Positions 8,165 to 17,643 of a stretch of 64,000 bases of DNA are shown here, in pieces. This DNA comes from Leptospira congkakensis (lineage in GTDB: Bacteria > Spirochaetota > Leptospiria > Leptospirales > Leptospiraceae). Each line of letters opens with the position of its first letter. The stretch's first letter is position 1. The notes beneath the pieces were generated by a model that ran no database searches, was not told the origin of the DNA, and saw only the letters and a list, made by a program, of their open reading frames with translations. A program made the translations under genes and the position numbers. Location: contig NZ_RQGQ01000016.1 in assembly GCF_004770265.1 (NCBI RefSeq), positions 186,001 through 250,000 on the forward strand. The letters are read 5' to 3'.

Positions 8165-10365
8165 GTTTCTTCTACGAATGGTTCGTCTGGATCGATGAAC
8201 TCGATGACAGGTAATAAAACCGAAAAACAAGTTCTACCCGGTTCTGATTCTATTTGAATATTTCCTTTGTGTTTTTCTATAATTGATTTTGTAATTCCAA
8301 GACCCATTCCTGTTCCTTCTCCATGGTCCTTGGTAGTAAAAAAGGGATCAAAAATTTTATTCTGAATTTCTAGTGGAATTCCTGGGCCATTATCAATCAC
8401 CTTGATCTCCACTTTATTTCCCTTTTGTTCGGTAGTGATCATCAGATTTCCTTTTTGATCCATTGCCTCTAAACCGTTTAAAATCAAATTGGTCCATACT
8501 CGTATTAAATCTTCTGGCCAACCAAGGATGGTTGCATCTGTAATAAAAGTTTTTTTCAGAGAAACTTTTCCGCGCATTCTATATTGGTAAATGGTAAGAA
8601 CTGTTTCTATATTATCTAGTAATGTGAAAATACGTCTCTCTTCTGCTTTTGTTACGCGAGAAAAGTTTTTTAGAGCCAAAATCGTTTTGGAAGATCGATC
8701 TACTGCAATTTGAATGATAGATAAGTGAAGCCTAAAGTTTTTTTCTTCTAAGATTAAGTTAGAGAGTTTTTCCTGTCCTTTTTTTAATAACTTAATTTCT
8801 TCATCATATAAATTTGTAATTCCAACATCTAAAAATCTTTCGATTATGGGTTCTTCGTATTCAAGATCATGGTCGTTAAAGATTTTTTTAAGACCTGCTT
8901 TTTTGTCTTTCCTTTCTGTATAACTTGCCACAAGTCCAAAATCGGATTGGAAACTGAGAATTTGTTTCATGGTTTTGATTTCAGAAGGTGTGAGAGAAGA
9001 ATAAATATTTTCTTTGTTTCCTAAGTTCTTTATCTCATTTTCTTTTGATTCAATGAGTGTTTCTATAGAGGCTTTGATCGCACTTAACGGATTATTGATT
9101 TCATGGGCAACACCCGCAATTAATTTTCCTAGTTCCGACATCTTTTCTGAAAACACAAGTTTACTTTCTGTATGACTAATTTGTAATAATGCTTTTTCTA
9201 ATTCTTCTTTTTGTGTTTGGATTTCTTTGGTACGTTCGATCACCATGGTTTCTAATTCAGCATTTTCTTTGGTGACAGTTTCTTCTTTTTTGATACGGGT
9301 TTGGATTTGAAATTTTGAAATGGCAATGGTGAAGATTGTCATTTGTAGGGCAGCACCAATTTCATTGGCAGAACTTAAAAAAGGATAGGATGGTAATAAT
9401 CCAAGGTTTGTCAAAATGAGCAGGCTTGCGCTCACTTGCCTCACGAAGAAGGCATAAAATAATACATTCGCGTTTTCCTTTTTTTTGATTAAACTATAAA
9501 TGGCATAACTAAAAGTAACAGTAGTAAGAATCAAACTATTAGAATAAATAAACCGAAAGTACATTTGTAAATCGATGAATACAATCAGAATGGAAACCAA
9601 CATAAATATCGCATAAACAACGAAATATCTATCAGCATTTGGATACTTTTCTTTGGTGTGTAAAAACTCACGTAAAAAAATGACAAGACCAAATGGTGTT
9701 AGTGAAATAAGGCCAGGCACATATCGATAAAACCATTCAAAATTACTGGCACCATATTCATACAATAGGCCGGATCTTAAAGTGTTTGTGAATAAAATGG
9801 TTAGGGTAGCAAAGGTGAGTAGTAGATAAACTTTTTCTCTTAACAAAACAAACTGCGTTGCTGATAACAAACAAACTAAAATACAAAGTCCTAAATGGAA
9901 GCCCTGCCATAACGATATCGATTTGGTATATTGAAGTAAACTGGATTCGTTTCGAATTTGAAAATTAATTCGATGAGCATCATCTGAACGAATTTTAAAT
10001 AAATAAGTACCTTTTTCTTTTGCTGGTAAAACAAACCCACCTGTAAACAAAACATCAGGATGTTTTTTTCTTAAAAGCCCTGTTTGGATCTCAGAAATTA
10101 TTTTATCATTTTGGGACAACGTAACATCCAATTCGGAGATCATTCCATTTTCAAAATGAAAATATCTAGAGGCATTATCTTCGAACTGGATTCGGTAGTA
10201 GTGGTAGTCCTCGGTAAATCCGAAATAAAAATGATGATTATAATCTTTTGGATGTAATTCCGAAAGTTTTGTGTTGGGGTTTGTTCCTAGATGCCAAAGC
10301 CCCAAACTTCCTTCTGCTCCAAGAGCGAAAGGAAGTAGAAGAAGGCAAAAAAGAATTCGATACAA
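8161..10365 (-). CDS. Sensor histidine kinase with 7TMR-DISM sensor region
   Basis: A 734-residue membrane kinase. A signal sequence (1-17) is followed by an extracytoplasmic beta-rich domain to about 145, then seven predicted membrane helices (about 155-350), the 7TMR-DISM layout. A coiled coil (360-405) leads to the dimerisation/phosphorylation region with H421 in V-A-H-E-I-N-N-P. The ATPase domain has an N-box N-L-I-L-N-G-L-E-A, D-N-G-P-G-I-P and G-T-G-M-G-L-G-I. An unusual spacer of about 100 residues lies between the H-box and the ATPase region. The start is TTG (10365). No response regulator gene is adjacent; the upstream lipoprotein gene, 24 bases away, may be in the same transcript. 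Confidence 0.9.
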   Translation of the reverse strand: MYRILFCLLLLPFALGAEGSLGLWHLGTNPNTKLSELHPKDYNHHFYFGFTEDYHYYRIQFEDNASRYFHFENGMISELDVTLSQNDKIISEIQTGLLRKKHPDVLFTGGFVLPAKEKGTYLFKIRSDDAHRINFQIRNESSLLQYTKSISLWQGFHLGLCILVCLLSATQFVLLREKVYLLLTFATLTILFTNTLRSGLLYEYGASNFEWFYRYVPGLISLTPFGLVIFLREFLHTKEKYPNADRYFVVYAIFMLVSILIVFIDLQMYFRFIYSNSLILTTVTFSYAIYSLIKKKENANVLFYAFFVRQVSASLLILTNLGLLPSYPFLSSANEIGAALQMTIFTIAISKFQIQTRIKKEETVTKENAELETMVIERTKEIQTQKEELEKALLQISHTESKLVFSEKMSELGKLIAGVAHEINNPLSAIKASIETLIESKENEIKNLGNKENIYSSLTPSEIKTMKQILSFQSDFGLVASYTERKDKKAGLKKIFNDHDLEYEEPIIERFLDVGITNLYDEEIKLLKKGQEKLSNLILEEKNFRLHLSIIQIAVDRSSKTILALKNFSRVTKAEERRIFTLLDNIETVLTIYQYRMRGKVSLKKTFITDATILGWPEDLIRVWTNLILNGLEAMDQKGNLMITTEQKGNKVEIKVIDNGPGIPLEIQNKIFDPFFTTKDHGEGTGMGLGITKSIIEKHKGNIQIESEPGRTCFSVLLPVIEFIDPDEPFVEET

Positions 10366-10389
10366 TCTCTTTAAGGTTGGTAAATTGAT

Positions 10390-11097
10390 TTATTGTGGAA
10401 CGATATTCGGTGCGTTACATTTGATAGTGCCGCGAATGATCACAGATTTTGCATCTGTTGTTGTATTTTGCACTAAACAAGTTTTGTTGTCGGATGTGAA
10501 ACATTGTGTTGTGGAAGTTCCCGATGTACAATTCACACTATCCAATGTATTACAAGAAAGAAGGACATTTGTAGAAGACGATGCGGTATTACTGTATGTT
10601 CCATTTAGAGTGATTTCTAAATTAAAAAAGGAAATTTGTTGGGCACTTTGTAGAGCCGTATCAATATTGATCCCTTGGTTAAACCACTCTACGGTTCCTT
10701 GAGTCCCTTGGACAGTTTTACCAAATGCACCACCAGCCAAAACAAATCCTTGTTGTGGATCTATCTTTCCTTGGATCTGTGTGCTATCGTAAGTAAAACG
10801 AAGGTTGAGTGTTTCTTTCGTTTTGAAGATCAACTGTGAAATGACCGTGAAACGAGTGTTATTGGTTGTACTGGTGGATCCAGTGGTTCCTGTAGTGGTC
10901 CCCGTCCCCGTGGTGCTTGTGGTTGCCGGAGTGGCTTGTCCGCAGCTGGTCGTGATATCGCTATCGACCTCTCCTAAGAAGTAGAGCCCCGGTTCTCCAT
11001 CTGCAAGCATAGATAACTCTGCTTTATTTTCATTTTTGAGACCACAAGCGGCAAAAACGGAAGAAAATACCAAAAGAATAGCTATAGATCGGAACAT
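10390..11097 (-). CDS. Lipoprotein with Thr/Ser/Gly-rich tract, function unknown
   Basis: About 235 residues. The N-terminus has a signal peptide ending in V-F-A-A-C-G, a good spirochaetal lipobox. Around residues 60-80 there is a low-complexity run of Thr, Ser and Gly, encoded by GT-rich DNA near 10870-10920, that may be a flexible linker. The remainder looks beta-rich and has several cysteines near the C-terminus. The ATG at 11097 is preferred to the TTG at 11106. It precedes the histidine kinase by 24 bases and could be its ligand-sensing partner, which is only an inference. No named family recognised. Confidence 0.7.
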   Translation of the reverse strand: MFRSIAILLVFSSVFAACGLKNENKAELSMLADGEPGLYFLGEVDSDITTSCGQATPATTSTTGTGTTTGTTGSTSTTNNTRFTVISQLIFKTKETLNLRFTYDSTQIQGKIDPQQGFVLAGGAFGKTVQGTQGTVEWFNQGINIDTALQSAQQISFFNLEITLNGTYSNTASSSTNVLLSCNTLDSVNCTSGTSTTQCFTSDNKTCLVQNTTTDAKSVIIRGTIKCNAPNIVPQ

Positions 11098-11185
11098 ACC
11101 ATCCAATCGTCACAGGAATTCGTTCTTGGGTCAAGAGGATTCAGAATTTCCTTGGGAATTTTAAACGAAATTAGAATCTTGTCCA

Positions 11186-12994
11186 ATGGGCTCTATTTTC
11201 GGTCTAAGAGGAGTGTTTTCTATCCAGGGACCGAGATCGATTTATGTCTATTCCCTAGTCATTGGACTCCTTTCTGGATTTGGTGCCTATGGATTCAATT
11301 GGGTTCTAACTTGGACAGAATCCTTTACCTTTGGTAGCCTTATGGGTTATAATCCCGGTATCCCTTCTGGTGATATGCATTTCCATTCCATTGGAACGGT
11401 TGGGCCCATCTCTCCTCTTTGGATTGTTTTTTTGCCAGCGATTGGTGGCCTTCTTGTTGGTATCATCACAAATTTCTTTTGTATGGAAGCACAAGGGGGA
11501 GGAACCGATTCTCTTATTTATGCCTTTCACTTTAAAGAAGGAAAAATCCAGGCCAAAGTTCCATTTTTCAAAGCGATTGCCACAATACTCACGTTAGGTT
11601 CTGGTGGGTCAGGTGGAAAGGAAGGACCAACGGCACAAATTGGTGCAGGGTTTGGCTCTAGTCTTGCTGGGTATTTAGGGGCTGGGGCTCGTGCCCGCAG
11701 AACCTTGATGTTGGCCGGAACCGCAGGAGGACTGGGAGCAATTTTTCGTGCACCACTTGGTGGAGCCATTACTGCCGTAGAGATGGTGTACCAAGAAGAT
11801 ATCGAAAGTGATTCACTGGTACCTTGCATTCTTTCATCTGTCACAGCTTATTTAACTTATACAAGTATCGCGGGAAGTGGATCAATATTTTCTGCACAAG
11901 AATATAGCCTTAACGACTACAGGCATATTCCTTTATACATTGTGCTTGGACTCCTTTGTTATGTGGTTGGTTTTTTCTTTGTAAAGGTATATCATTTTGT
12001 GCAGGATGTTTTTTCGAAACTTCCTTTGCCAAACTTTTTAAAACCAGCGTTTGGTGGTCTCATTGTTGGTTGTATCGCTTTATTATTTCCGGAAGTATTG
12101 GGTTCTGGATTTGGCCTGATCCAAAGAATGATCAACGGTGAAGTATTAGAATCCACCAGTTTTGGATTTTCTGGTCCGTTTTTTCTTTTAGCAGTGGCTC
12201 TATTTAAAGTGTTTTCCACTTCTCTCACTGTTGGTTCCGGAAGTTCCGGAGGATTACTTGGCCCTTCTTTTGCCATCGGTGGTATGTTAGGTGCCTTTGT
12301 TGGTTCGATGGCTCAAACTTTATTCCCAGAATTGAATATTATTATCTTTCCTTTCCTTCTCGTGGGTATGGGTTCTTTTTTTGCTGGTGTGGCGAGAGCT
12401 CCTATTGCTGGAATGATTATGGTTTGTGATATGATTGGAAGTTATGAACTTTTACCTCCACTCATGATTGTGTCTGTGATTGCTGTGGTTTTATCCCATA
12501 AGTTCTCTATCTACAGAAACCAAATCAAAAACAGATTTTTGTCACCCTCTCACCATTGGGATATGAACCAAGACATTATGGATCGAATTCGTATCACCGA
12601 TCATTTTACTGAATTTCGAAAGTATGCAATGGTCTCCGAACATGTATCTTTAACAGAATTACAAACCAATGCACCTGGGATCCAAGCCAGTGATTTCATT
12701 CTCATTGGAGTAGGGGAAGAGTATAAAGGAATTGTATCACTTCGAAAAAATAGAATCCTTCCAGAATTTGAAGAGGATTTAAAAAATCTCATCACTTGCG
12801 GAGAAATTGTGCAAGATGTTCCTTCTGTTGACAGAAATGACACATTAGGCAAGGCTCTTCAAATTCTTTTAGAATATGATGTCGACAAACTTGCGATTGT
12901 TGAAGATGGTAAATGTATGGGTTATTTGCGTTACATTGATTTGTTCAATGCATACCAAAATGAAGTGAAAAATAAACAACGTAAGTCAGTATGA
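11186..12994 (+). CDS. CLC-family chloride/proton transporter with C-terminal CBS domains
   Basis: A 602-residue CLC protein. Signature segments are G-S-G-G-S-G-G-K-E-G-P (gating glutamate E146), R-A-P-L-G-G-A-I-T-A-V-E-M (E197 aligns with the proton-pathway glutamate of E. coli ClcA) and G-S-G-S-S-G-G-L-L-G-P-S. Both glutamates being present suggests an H+/Cl- exchanger rather than a channel. Residues from about 460 form a cytoplasmic CBS pair, likely to sense nucleotides. The next gene overlaps its stop by ATGA, which ties it to a peptide-ligase cluster. No clear ribosome site precedes the ATG. Confidence 0.92.
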   Translation: MGSIFGLRGVFSIQGPRSIYVYSLVIGLLSGFGAYGFNWVLTWTESFTFGSLMGYNPGIPSGDMHFHSIGTVGPISPLWIVFLPAIGGLLVGIITNFFCMEAQGGGTDSLIYAFHFKEGKIQAKVPFFKAIATILTLGSGGSGGKEGPTAQIGAGFGSSLAGYLGAGARARRTLMLAGTAGGLGAIFRAPLGGAITAVEMVYQEDIESDSLVPCILSSVTAYLTYTSIAGSGSIFSAQEYSLNDYRHIPLYIVLGLLCYVVGFFFVKVYHFVQDVFSKLPLPNFLKPAFGGLIVGCIALLFPEVLGSGFGLIQRMINGEVLESTSFGFSGPFFLLAVALFKVFSTSLTVGSGSSGGLLGPSFAIGGMLGAFVGSMAQTLFPELNIIIFPFLLVGMGSFFAGVARAPIAGMIMVCDMIGSYELLPPLMIVSVIAVVLSHKFSIYRNQIKNRFLSPSHHWDMNQDIMDRIRITDHFTEFRKYAMVSEHVSLTELQTNAPGIQASDFILIGVGEEYKGIVSLRKNRILPEFEEDLKNLITCGEIVQDVPSVDRNDTLGKALQILLEYDVDKLAIVEDGKCMGYLRYIDLFNAYQNEVKNKQRKSV

Positions 12995-13581
12995 GATTCT
13001 CTAGTCATTTTATGAAATTTTTACCCGTTTCACTTAGCAAAATTTTCCCACGATTTTTCTTCTTCATTTTATTTGGGTTTATGGCTCTACTTTTCAATTG
13101 TTTTGGAGCAAGGCAAGTGGTGGAGAAAAAACCTGATTCCCATATCAAACCCATTGTCATCCCTCCTCAATATTTAAAACCCATTGTGGGCCGTGTGGAA
13201 TGGGTCGAATTTCCCAATTGGAAACTCAAACTACGAGCGAGAGTGGATACTGGTGCAAAATCTTGTTCCATTCATGCAGTGAATATAGAAAGGATCACCG
13301 AAAATGGTGAGGTTTTTGTTTTTTTTGATACCTTTGTGGATGAAAAACCAGTTCGATTGAAAAGTAAGTTTGTTAAGGAAGCAAAAGTAACGAGCACCAG
13401 TGGTGTTTCGGAAACTAGAATCATTATCAGTGAAGTCATGAAGATGGGAAAGTATAAAGAGGAAGTCATTATCAATTTGAATGATAGAACCAATTTAACT
13501 TATCCCATTTTGATTGGGCGAAATTTTCTTATGGGAAAATTTCTCGTAGATGTTTCTTTATCCCACGCGTTAGGAGATTAG
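12991..13581 (+). CDS. Retropepsin-like 'ATP-dependent zinc protease' family protein, lipid- or membrane-anchored
   Basis: A 196-residue protein of the PF05618-type family, which carries an aspartic-protease motif. The motif R-V-D-T-G-A-K is at about residues 84-90 with D86 as the likely catalytic Asp. P-I-L-I-G-R-N-F-L marks the usual C-terminal strand. The N-terminus has a hydrophobic segment ending L-L-F-N-C, which could be a lipobox. The ATG overlaps the CLC stop, and the next gene follows after one base. In many bacteria this protease is encoded next to a 7TM inactive transglutaminase and a RimK-like ligase, exactly as here. Confidence 0.85.
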   Translation: MRFSSHFMKFLPVSLSKIFPRFFFFILFGFMALLFNCFGARQVVEKKPDSHIKPIVIPPQYLKPIVGRVEWVEFPNWKLKLRARVDTGAKSCSIHAVNIERITENGEVFVFFDTFVDEKPVRLKSKFVKEAKVTSTSGVSETRIIISEVMKMGKYKEEVIINLNDRTNLTYPILIGRNFLMGKFLVDVSLSHALGD

Positions 13582-13582
13582 T

Positions 13583-15169
13583 TTGGATCGTAAAACATTA
13601 ATTACAGTATCCATACTGATCATTTTACCTATAGTTTCGATTCTTTATAAGTTAAATGTCGCTGAACTTTCATTACTTCCTGTCGAAGTGGATGATACTG
13701 TTAATTTGCAGGTTGTGATCCAACCAAAAGAAAACGTTGCCATTTCCGAAGTCACTTTTCCTATTCCAAAACAATTCATCCAATCCAGAGTTTTAAAATC
13801 CAATACCAAAATTGAAGATTTAGATTTTAGGCTTCAAAAAAAACAATACGGACATTTAGGAATCTGGGAAGGAGAGGATTGGAATTCATCCATCGGATAT
13901 TATGCAAAAATAAAAATCCTTCCTTATTCGCATACCCAACCGGAACCGGAAATTCCACAAACGACTGGAAAACAAAACACAAAAGAACCTTATTATCTTT
14001 CTTTGAAAAACTTTTCTCCCGAAGAAATTCGGTTAGCAAAAAAATTGTTTGAACAGATCCATCCTTATGACAAAGACAATGTGGCCGCTGCCAAACAAAT
14101 TTATTACTTTATTTCTGAAGAAGTTTTAAACACAACTAGAGAGATTACTCTTTCTGATACCGTTCGTTTGAACAACGGTAGTGCCTATACGCAGGCAATT
14201 TTGTTTTCGTTACTTTGTAGGATGAAAGGAATTCAAACAAGGACAGTTGCTGGTTTTGATTTATCCAAACAAAACGGAAAAGATAATAAAACAAAACTTA
14301 GTTTTTGGAATGAAATTCGAATCCATGGAAAATGGTATTTTGTTTCCACTTACAAAAATATATTTGCCGGCCATGTAAATGGTTATTTACCACTTTGGAA
14401 ATCTGTAGAAGAAAGAAGGTCTCTCGGCGAAGATCCGGCTACCTTTCGTTATACAGCTTACATTACAAAATCAAATGTAAATCGTTATAATTTTAAAGAG
14501 TATAGTGAGGAAGTTGCGTCAAGTAATAGTTTCCTCCGATATTATTCTTTGTATAGTTTACCAACACCGTTACAAAATTTGTTTCGATTGGTAATTTTGA
14601 TTCCTATTGGGGCTTTGGTTTTGTCTGTTGCTCGGAATATGATTGGGATTCCCACCTTTGGAATTTTTACTCCTATTTTACTTGCGATGTTTTTTTATGA
14701 AACAAACCTACTTTTTGGAATTGGTTTTTTTCTTTTGATGATTGGGCTTGGATTTTTTGAAAGATATGCTTTGGATAAATACTATCTACTTGCAGTTCCA
14801 AGACTTTCTATCCTTCTCACAATTACCGTGATTACCTTGATTTTATTTTCAGTTCTCAATGAAGAAATTTCGTTTTTCAATCAAATGAGTGTTACTTTAT
14901 TTCCTATTGTGATCACTACTATTTTTGTAGAACGATTTTCCATTATGATTATTGAAGAAGGTGTATTACATACCTTTGTGACTTTGCTCGGAACTTTGTT
15001 TATCGCACTGATCAGTTATATGATTTTCTTTTTTGGTTCCCTACAAATTCTCTTTTTTACACATCCTGAATTGTTATTTGTCGTAATTGCAATCCAGATC
15101 CTACTCGGTCAGTACAAAGGGTATCGAATATCAGAGTTATTCCGATTTAAGGAAATTTTTAAGTCGTGA
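13583..15169 (+). CDS. Inactive transglutaminase-like domain fused to a 7TM domain
   Basis: A 528-residue membrane protein. One N-terminal helix (about 7-25) is followed by a periplasmic transglutaminase-like domain (about 130-270) and then seven helices (about 335-520). The catalytic residues are missing: where active enzymes have G-x-C there is N-N-G-S-A-Y-T-Q-A, and the H-A-W motif is replaced by S-F-W-N-E. This matches the 'inactive transglutaminase fused to 7TM' family. Translation starts at TTG 13583 with AGGAG six bases upstream, inside the previous gene. Its probable role is to bind or present a peptide substrate. Confidence 0.88.
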   Translation: MDRKTLITVSILIILPIVSILYKLNVAELSLLPVEVDDTVNLQVVIQPKENVAISEVTFPIPKQFIQSRVLKSNTKIEDLDFRLQKKQYGHLGIWEGEDWNSSIGYYAKIKILPYSHTQPEPEIPQTTGKQNTKEPYYLSLKNFSPEEIRLAKKLFEQIHPYDKDNVAAAKQIYYFISEEVLNTTREITLSDTVRLNNGSAYTQAILFSLLCRMKGIQTRTVAGFDLSKQNGKDNKTKLSFWNEIRIHGKWYFVSTYKNIFAGHVNGYLPLWKSVEERRSLGEDPATFRYTAYITKSNVNRYNFKEYSEEVASSNSFLRYYSLYSLPTPLQNLFRLVILIPIGALVLSVARNMIGIPTFGIFTPILLAMFFYETNLLFGIGFFLLMIGLGFFERYALDKYYLLAVPRLSILLTITVITLILFSVLNEEISFFNQMSVTLFPIVITTIFVERFSIMIIEEGVLHTFVTLLGTLFIALISYMIFFFGSLQILFFTHPELLFVVIAIQILLGQYKGYRISELFRFKEIFKS

Positions 15170-16116
15170 TTTCTCTTTTTAAGAAATTTGAGGAAAACGG
15201 AATCCTTGGAATCAATCGGAGGGTTGGTGAATACATTCTTCCCTATAATCCAAGGGAATATTATCCCTTAGTGGATGATAAATGGAAAACGGCAGAACTT
15301 GCTAGACAGTTCCATGTTCCGATGCCTCATCATTATGGTGTTGTGGATGCATTTGGTGGGATACGGAATACTCGTGAGTTAATTCAAAATCGGCCTGGTT
15401 TTGTCGTAAAGCCAGCTAACGGTGGTATGGGGAACGGAATTCTTGTGATTTCTGGTGAATCCCAAACCAAAAATGGAAACATCCAATATCATAAAGTTGA
15501 TGAAAAAACCATTTCCGAAAAAGAACTAAATCATCATATATCGGGCATTTTATCGGGGCTTTATTCTTTGGATGGAAATTCTGATTCTTGTGTTTTGCAG
15601 GAACGATTGGAATGTCATTCTTTCTTCAAAGATATTTCTTTTCGTGGGATCCCTGACATTCGGGTCATTGTTTTTTTAGGATATCCTGTTATGGCAATGT
15701 TACGTTTGCCCACAAAAGAATCAGGGGGAAGGGCGAATCTCCACCAAGGTGCTCTGGGTGTAGGTGTTGACCTGAAAACAGGAACTCTTACCCACGCAGT
15801 ATGTAATGATAAAATCATTCACCTTCATCCAGACACAAAACAAACATTAAGCGGAAGAGTCATTCCTCATTGGGAGACCATTTTGGAAATGTCGTCTAGA
15901 TGTTACGATATGTCCGGACTTGGATATTTGGGAGTGGATATAGTTTTGGATGAAACGCGAGGGCCATTGTTACTGGAAATGAATGCAAGGCCAGGTCTTG
16001 GAATTCAAATAGCGAATCGGATGGGACTTGTTGATCGTTTGCGTTTGGTGGAGGAGATAAAGGATTCGGCAGATGGTCCTAAGACCCGAGTCCACCGAAT
16101 GTTTCAAGAGTTGTAA
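15166..16116 (+). CDS. Alpha-L-glutamate ligase-like protein (RimK-related ATP-grasp)
   Basis: A 316-residue ATP-grasp enzyme. V-V-K-P-A-N-G-G-M-G-N-G is the ATP-binding loop, R-V-I-V-F-L-G-Y-P-V and R-A-N-L-H-Q-G-A-L-G-V-G follow, and E-M-N-A-R-P-G-L near the C-terminus binds Mg. Such enzymes join an amino acid, often glutamate, to a carboxyl group of a peptide or protein. It starts with GTG overlapping the previous stop (GTGA), so it closes the four-gene unit that begins with the CLC gene. The substrate is unknown. Confidence 0.9.
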   Translation: MISLFKKFEENGILGINRRVGEYILPYNPREYYPLVDDKWKTAELARQFHVPMPHHYGVVDAFGGIRNTRELIQNRPGFVVKPANGGMGNGILVISGESQTKNGNIQYHKVDEKTISEKELNHHISGILSGLYSLDGNSDSCVLQERLECHSFFKDISFRGIPDIRVIVFLGYPVMAMLRLPTKESGGRANLHQGALGVGVDLKTGTLTHAVCNDKIIHLHPDTKQTLSGRVIPHWETILEMSSRCYDMSGLGYLGVDIVLDETRGPLLLEMNARPGLGIQIANRMGLVDRLRLVEEIKDSADGPKTRVHRMFQEL

Positions 16117-16131
16117 AAGAAAACTTTTGTT

Positions 16132-16644
16132 TTAAGCGTTTTGTTTTGCTGTAACAAATACAGTGCGATTGAGAAAAGCCATAGATCCAAAAAGGATTCC
16201 TGAATAAACTAAGTCGCCAGCAATTGAGTTTTGGAAAAAAGGAATGGCAAGTGTAAAACAAGTCACAAGACCTGAAACATCCAAACTGTACATTCCACTA
16301 GTTGCCCAAACAGCAAGGTTTGTGAGAATAAAGAACACAACCGATCCAATCACTGTAAAACCAAAAGATTTAGTTAGGGAAGTTCCAATTTGTTTTCCAA
16401 AGAGGACTGATAAAATCATAAATCCATAAACAACTGGCATAAGGTCATGAAACCCGATGAAGTAATCGGAAACAAACATCGCTAAGATAGGAACAAAAAG
16501 AGCAAGTCGTCTGTCTGTCAAATAAGCACCCGCAAACAAAGAAACGGCCAAAATAGGCGTAAAATTAGGTGGGTGTGGTAGAATACGGCTGATGACAGTA
16601 GCGATCACCATTAGGATGGCAACGGAGACACGAGATTGGAACAT
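16132..16644 (-). CDS. DUF6580-type membrane protein, possible small-molecule transporter component
   Basis: A 170-residue protein with five or six membrane helices. The segment H-P-P-N-F-T-P-I-L-A-V-S-L-F-A-G-A-Y is typical of this family, which resembles ECF-transporter substrate-binding subunits; no ATPase or T-component gene is nearby. Its 3' end converges with the ATP-grasp gene 15 bases away. The promoter region is shared with mazG and contains a run of eight G (16663-16670). Confidence 0.75.
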   Translation of the reverse strand: MFQSRVSVAILMVIATVISRILPHPPNFTPILAVSLFAGAYLTDRRLALFVPILAMFVSDYFIGFHDLMPVVYGFMILSVLFGKQIGTSLTKSFGFTVIGSVVFFILTNLAVWATSGMYSLDVSGLVTCFTLAIPFFQNSIAGDLVYSGILFGSMAFLNRTVFVTAKQNA

Positions 16645-16727
16645 AGGGATAGACTCAGATAAGGGGGGGGCTTTCGCAAGATAAAATTTCCGTTTGCTTC
16701 CCGCAAGGTTCGGGAAAAATACAATCA

Positions 16728-17633
16728 GTGAACCCTCCTAATTTCGATTCACCCTTGGAAAATCTCCTGGCTCTTACGGCTGATTTGCGTAGCCCCGAAG
16801 GTTGTCCCTGGGACAAAGAACAAACCCATCTTTCCGTCATCCCTCATTTGTTAGAAGAAACCTACGAGGTTGTGGATACCATTGAACAGGGCGATGACAA
16901 CCATTTAAAAGAAGAACTGGGAGACTTACTTTTTCAGATCACTTTTCATAGTCAACTTGCCAAAGAACGTGGTGCCTTTGGGTTTCAAGATGTAGCCGAA
17001 GATGTTTTTCAAAAATTAGTATTTCGTCACCCTCATGTTTACGGGAATACGGATGGAATCCATTCGGGAGATCAAGTCCTCACCCAATGGGACAATCTCA
17101 AACAAAAAGAAAAAGAGAAAAAAGGAAAAACAGAATCTGATAAAAGTATTCTTTCTGGAATTCCAAAGGCTCTGCCCGCCATCCAACGTTCGGAAAAAAT
17201 CCAAAGTAAAGTCACTAAACAAGGATTTGATTGGCCTACTGTTTCTGGTGTGTTTGAAAAATTCCAAGAAGAAATAAAGGAACTAGATACAGAACTCCAA
17301 ACCAAAGGGTCTCTTAGTTCTAAAAAATTACCTTATGATGAACGTATCGAAGATGAGTTAGGTGATCTTTTCTTTTTATTAGTGAATTTATCTAGGAAAC
17401 TTTCAGTGGATCCTGAAACATGCCTTCGTCGTGCCAATGAAAAATTTGAAACTAGGTTTCGTATTGTAGAAGATTTGGTTTCAAAAACGGGAAAAACTTT
17501 GAAGGATCACTCTTTAGAAGAACTTGATTTGTTTTGGGACCAAGCAAAGTTGCAACTAAAAAATAAAGTCTCAAACCATAAGAATCCTGATGGCAATGTT
17601 AAAGATCAATCTGACAAAAACTTGGATCGGTAA
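16728..17633 (+). CDS. mazG: Nucleoside triphosphate pyrophosphohydrolase MazG
   Basis: A 301-residue protein with two MazG domains. The first has C-P-W-D-K-E-Q-T-H, L-L-E-E-T-Y-E-V and E-E-L-G-D-L-L-F-Q (metal-binding E-E-x-x-E plus E-x-x-D). The second, around residues 170-250, repeats the pattern in E-D-E-L-G-D-L-F-F. It hydrolyses nucleoside triphosphates to monophosphates and pyrophosphate, cleaning the pool or lowering ppGpp-related stress. It starts with GTG. A charged C-terminal tail of about 30 residues goes beyond the usual length. Two hypothetical genes follow on the same strand. Confidence 0.92.
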   Translation: MNPPNFDSPLENLLALTADLRSPEGCPWDKEQTHLSVIPHLLEETYEVVDTIEQGDDNHLKEELGDLLFQITFHSQLAKERGAFGFQDVAEDVFQKLVFRHPHVYGNTDGIHSGDQVLTQWDNLKQKEKEKKGKTESDKSILSGIPKALPAIQRSEKIQSKVTKQGFDWPTVSGVFEKFQEEIKELDTELQTKGSLSSKKLPYDERIEDELGDLFFLLVNLSRKLSVDPETCLRRANEKFETRFRIVEDLVSKTGKTLKDHSLEELDLFWDQAKLQLKNKVSNHKNPDGNVKDQSDKNLDR

Positions 17634-17643
17634 ATAAAGAAAT

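Noticed and set aside
10271..10702. 143-codon plus-strand ORF across the kinase/lipoprotein junction
   Set aside because: It lies antisense to two supported genes; residue composition is unlike a protein and there is no ribosome site.
17101..17140. A-rich stretch in mazG as a possible slippery frameshift site
   Set aside because: The MazG frame continues intact through it with the second domain downstream.
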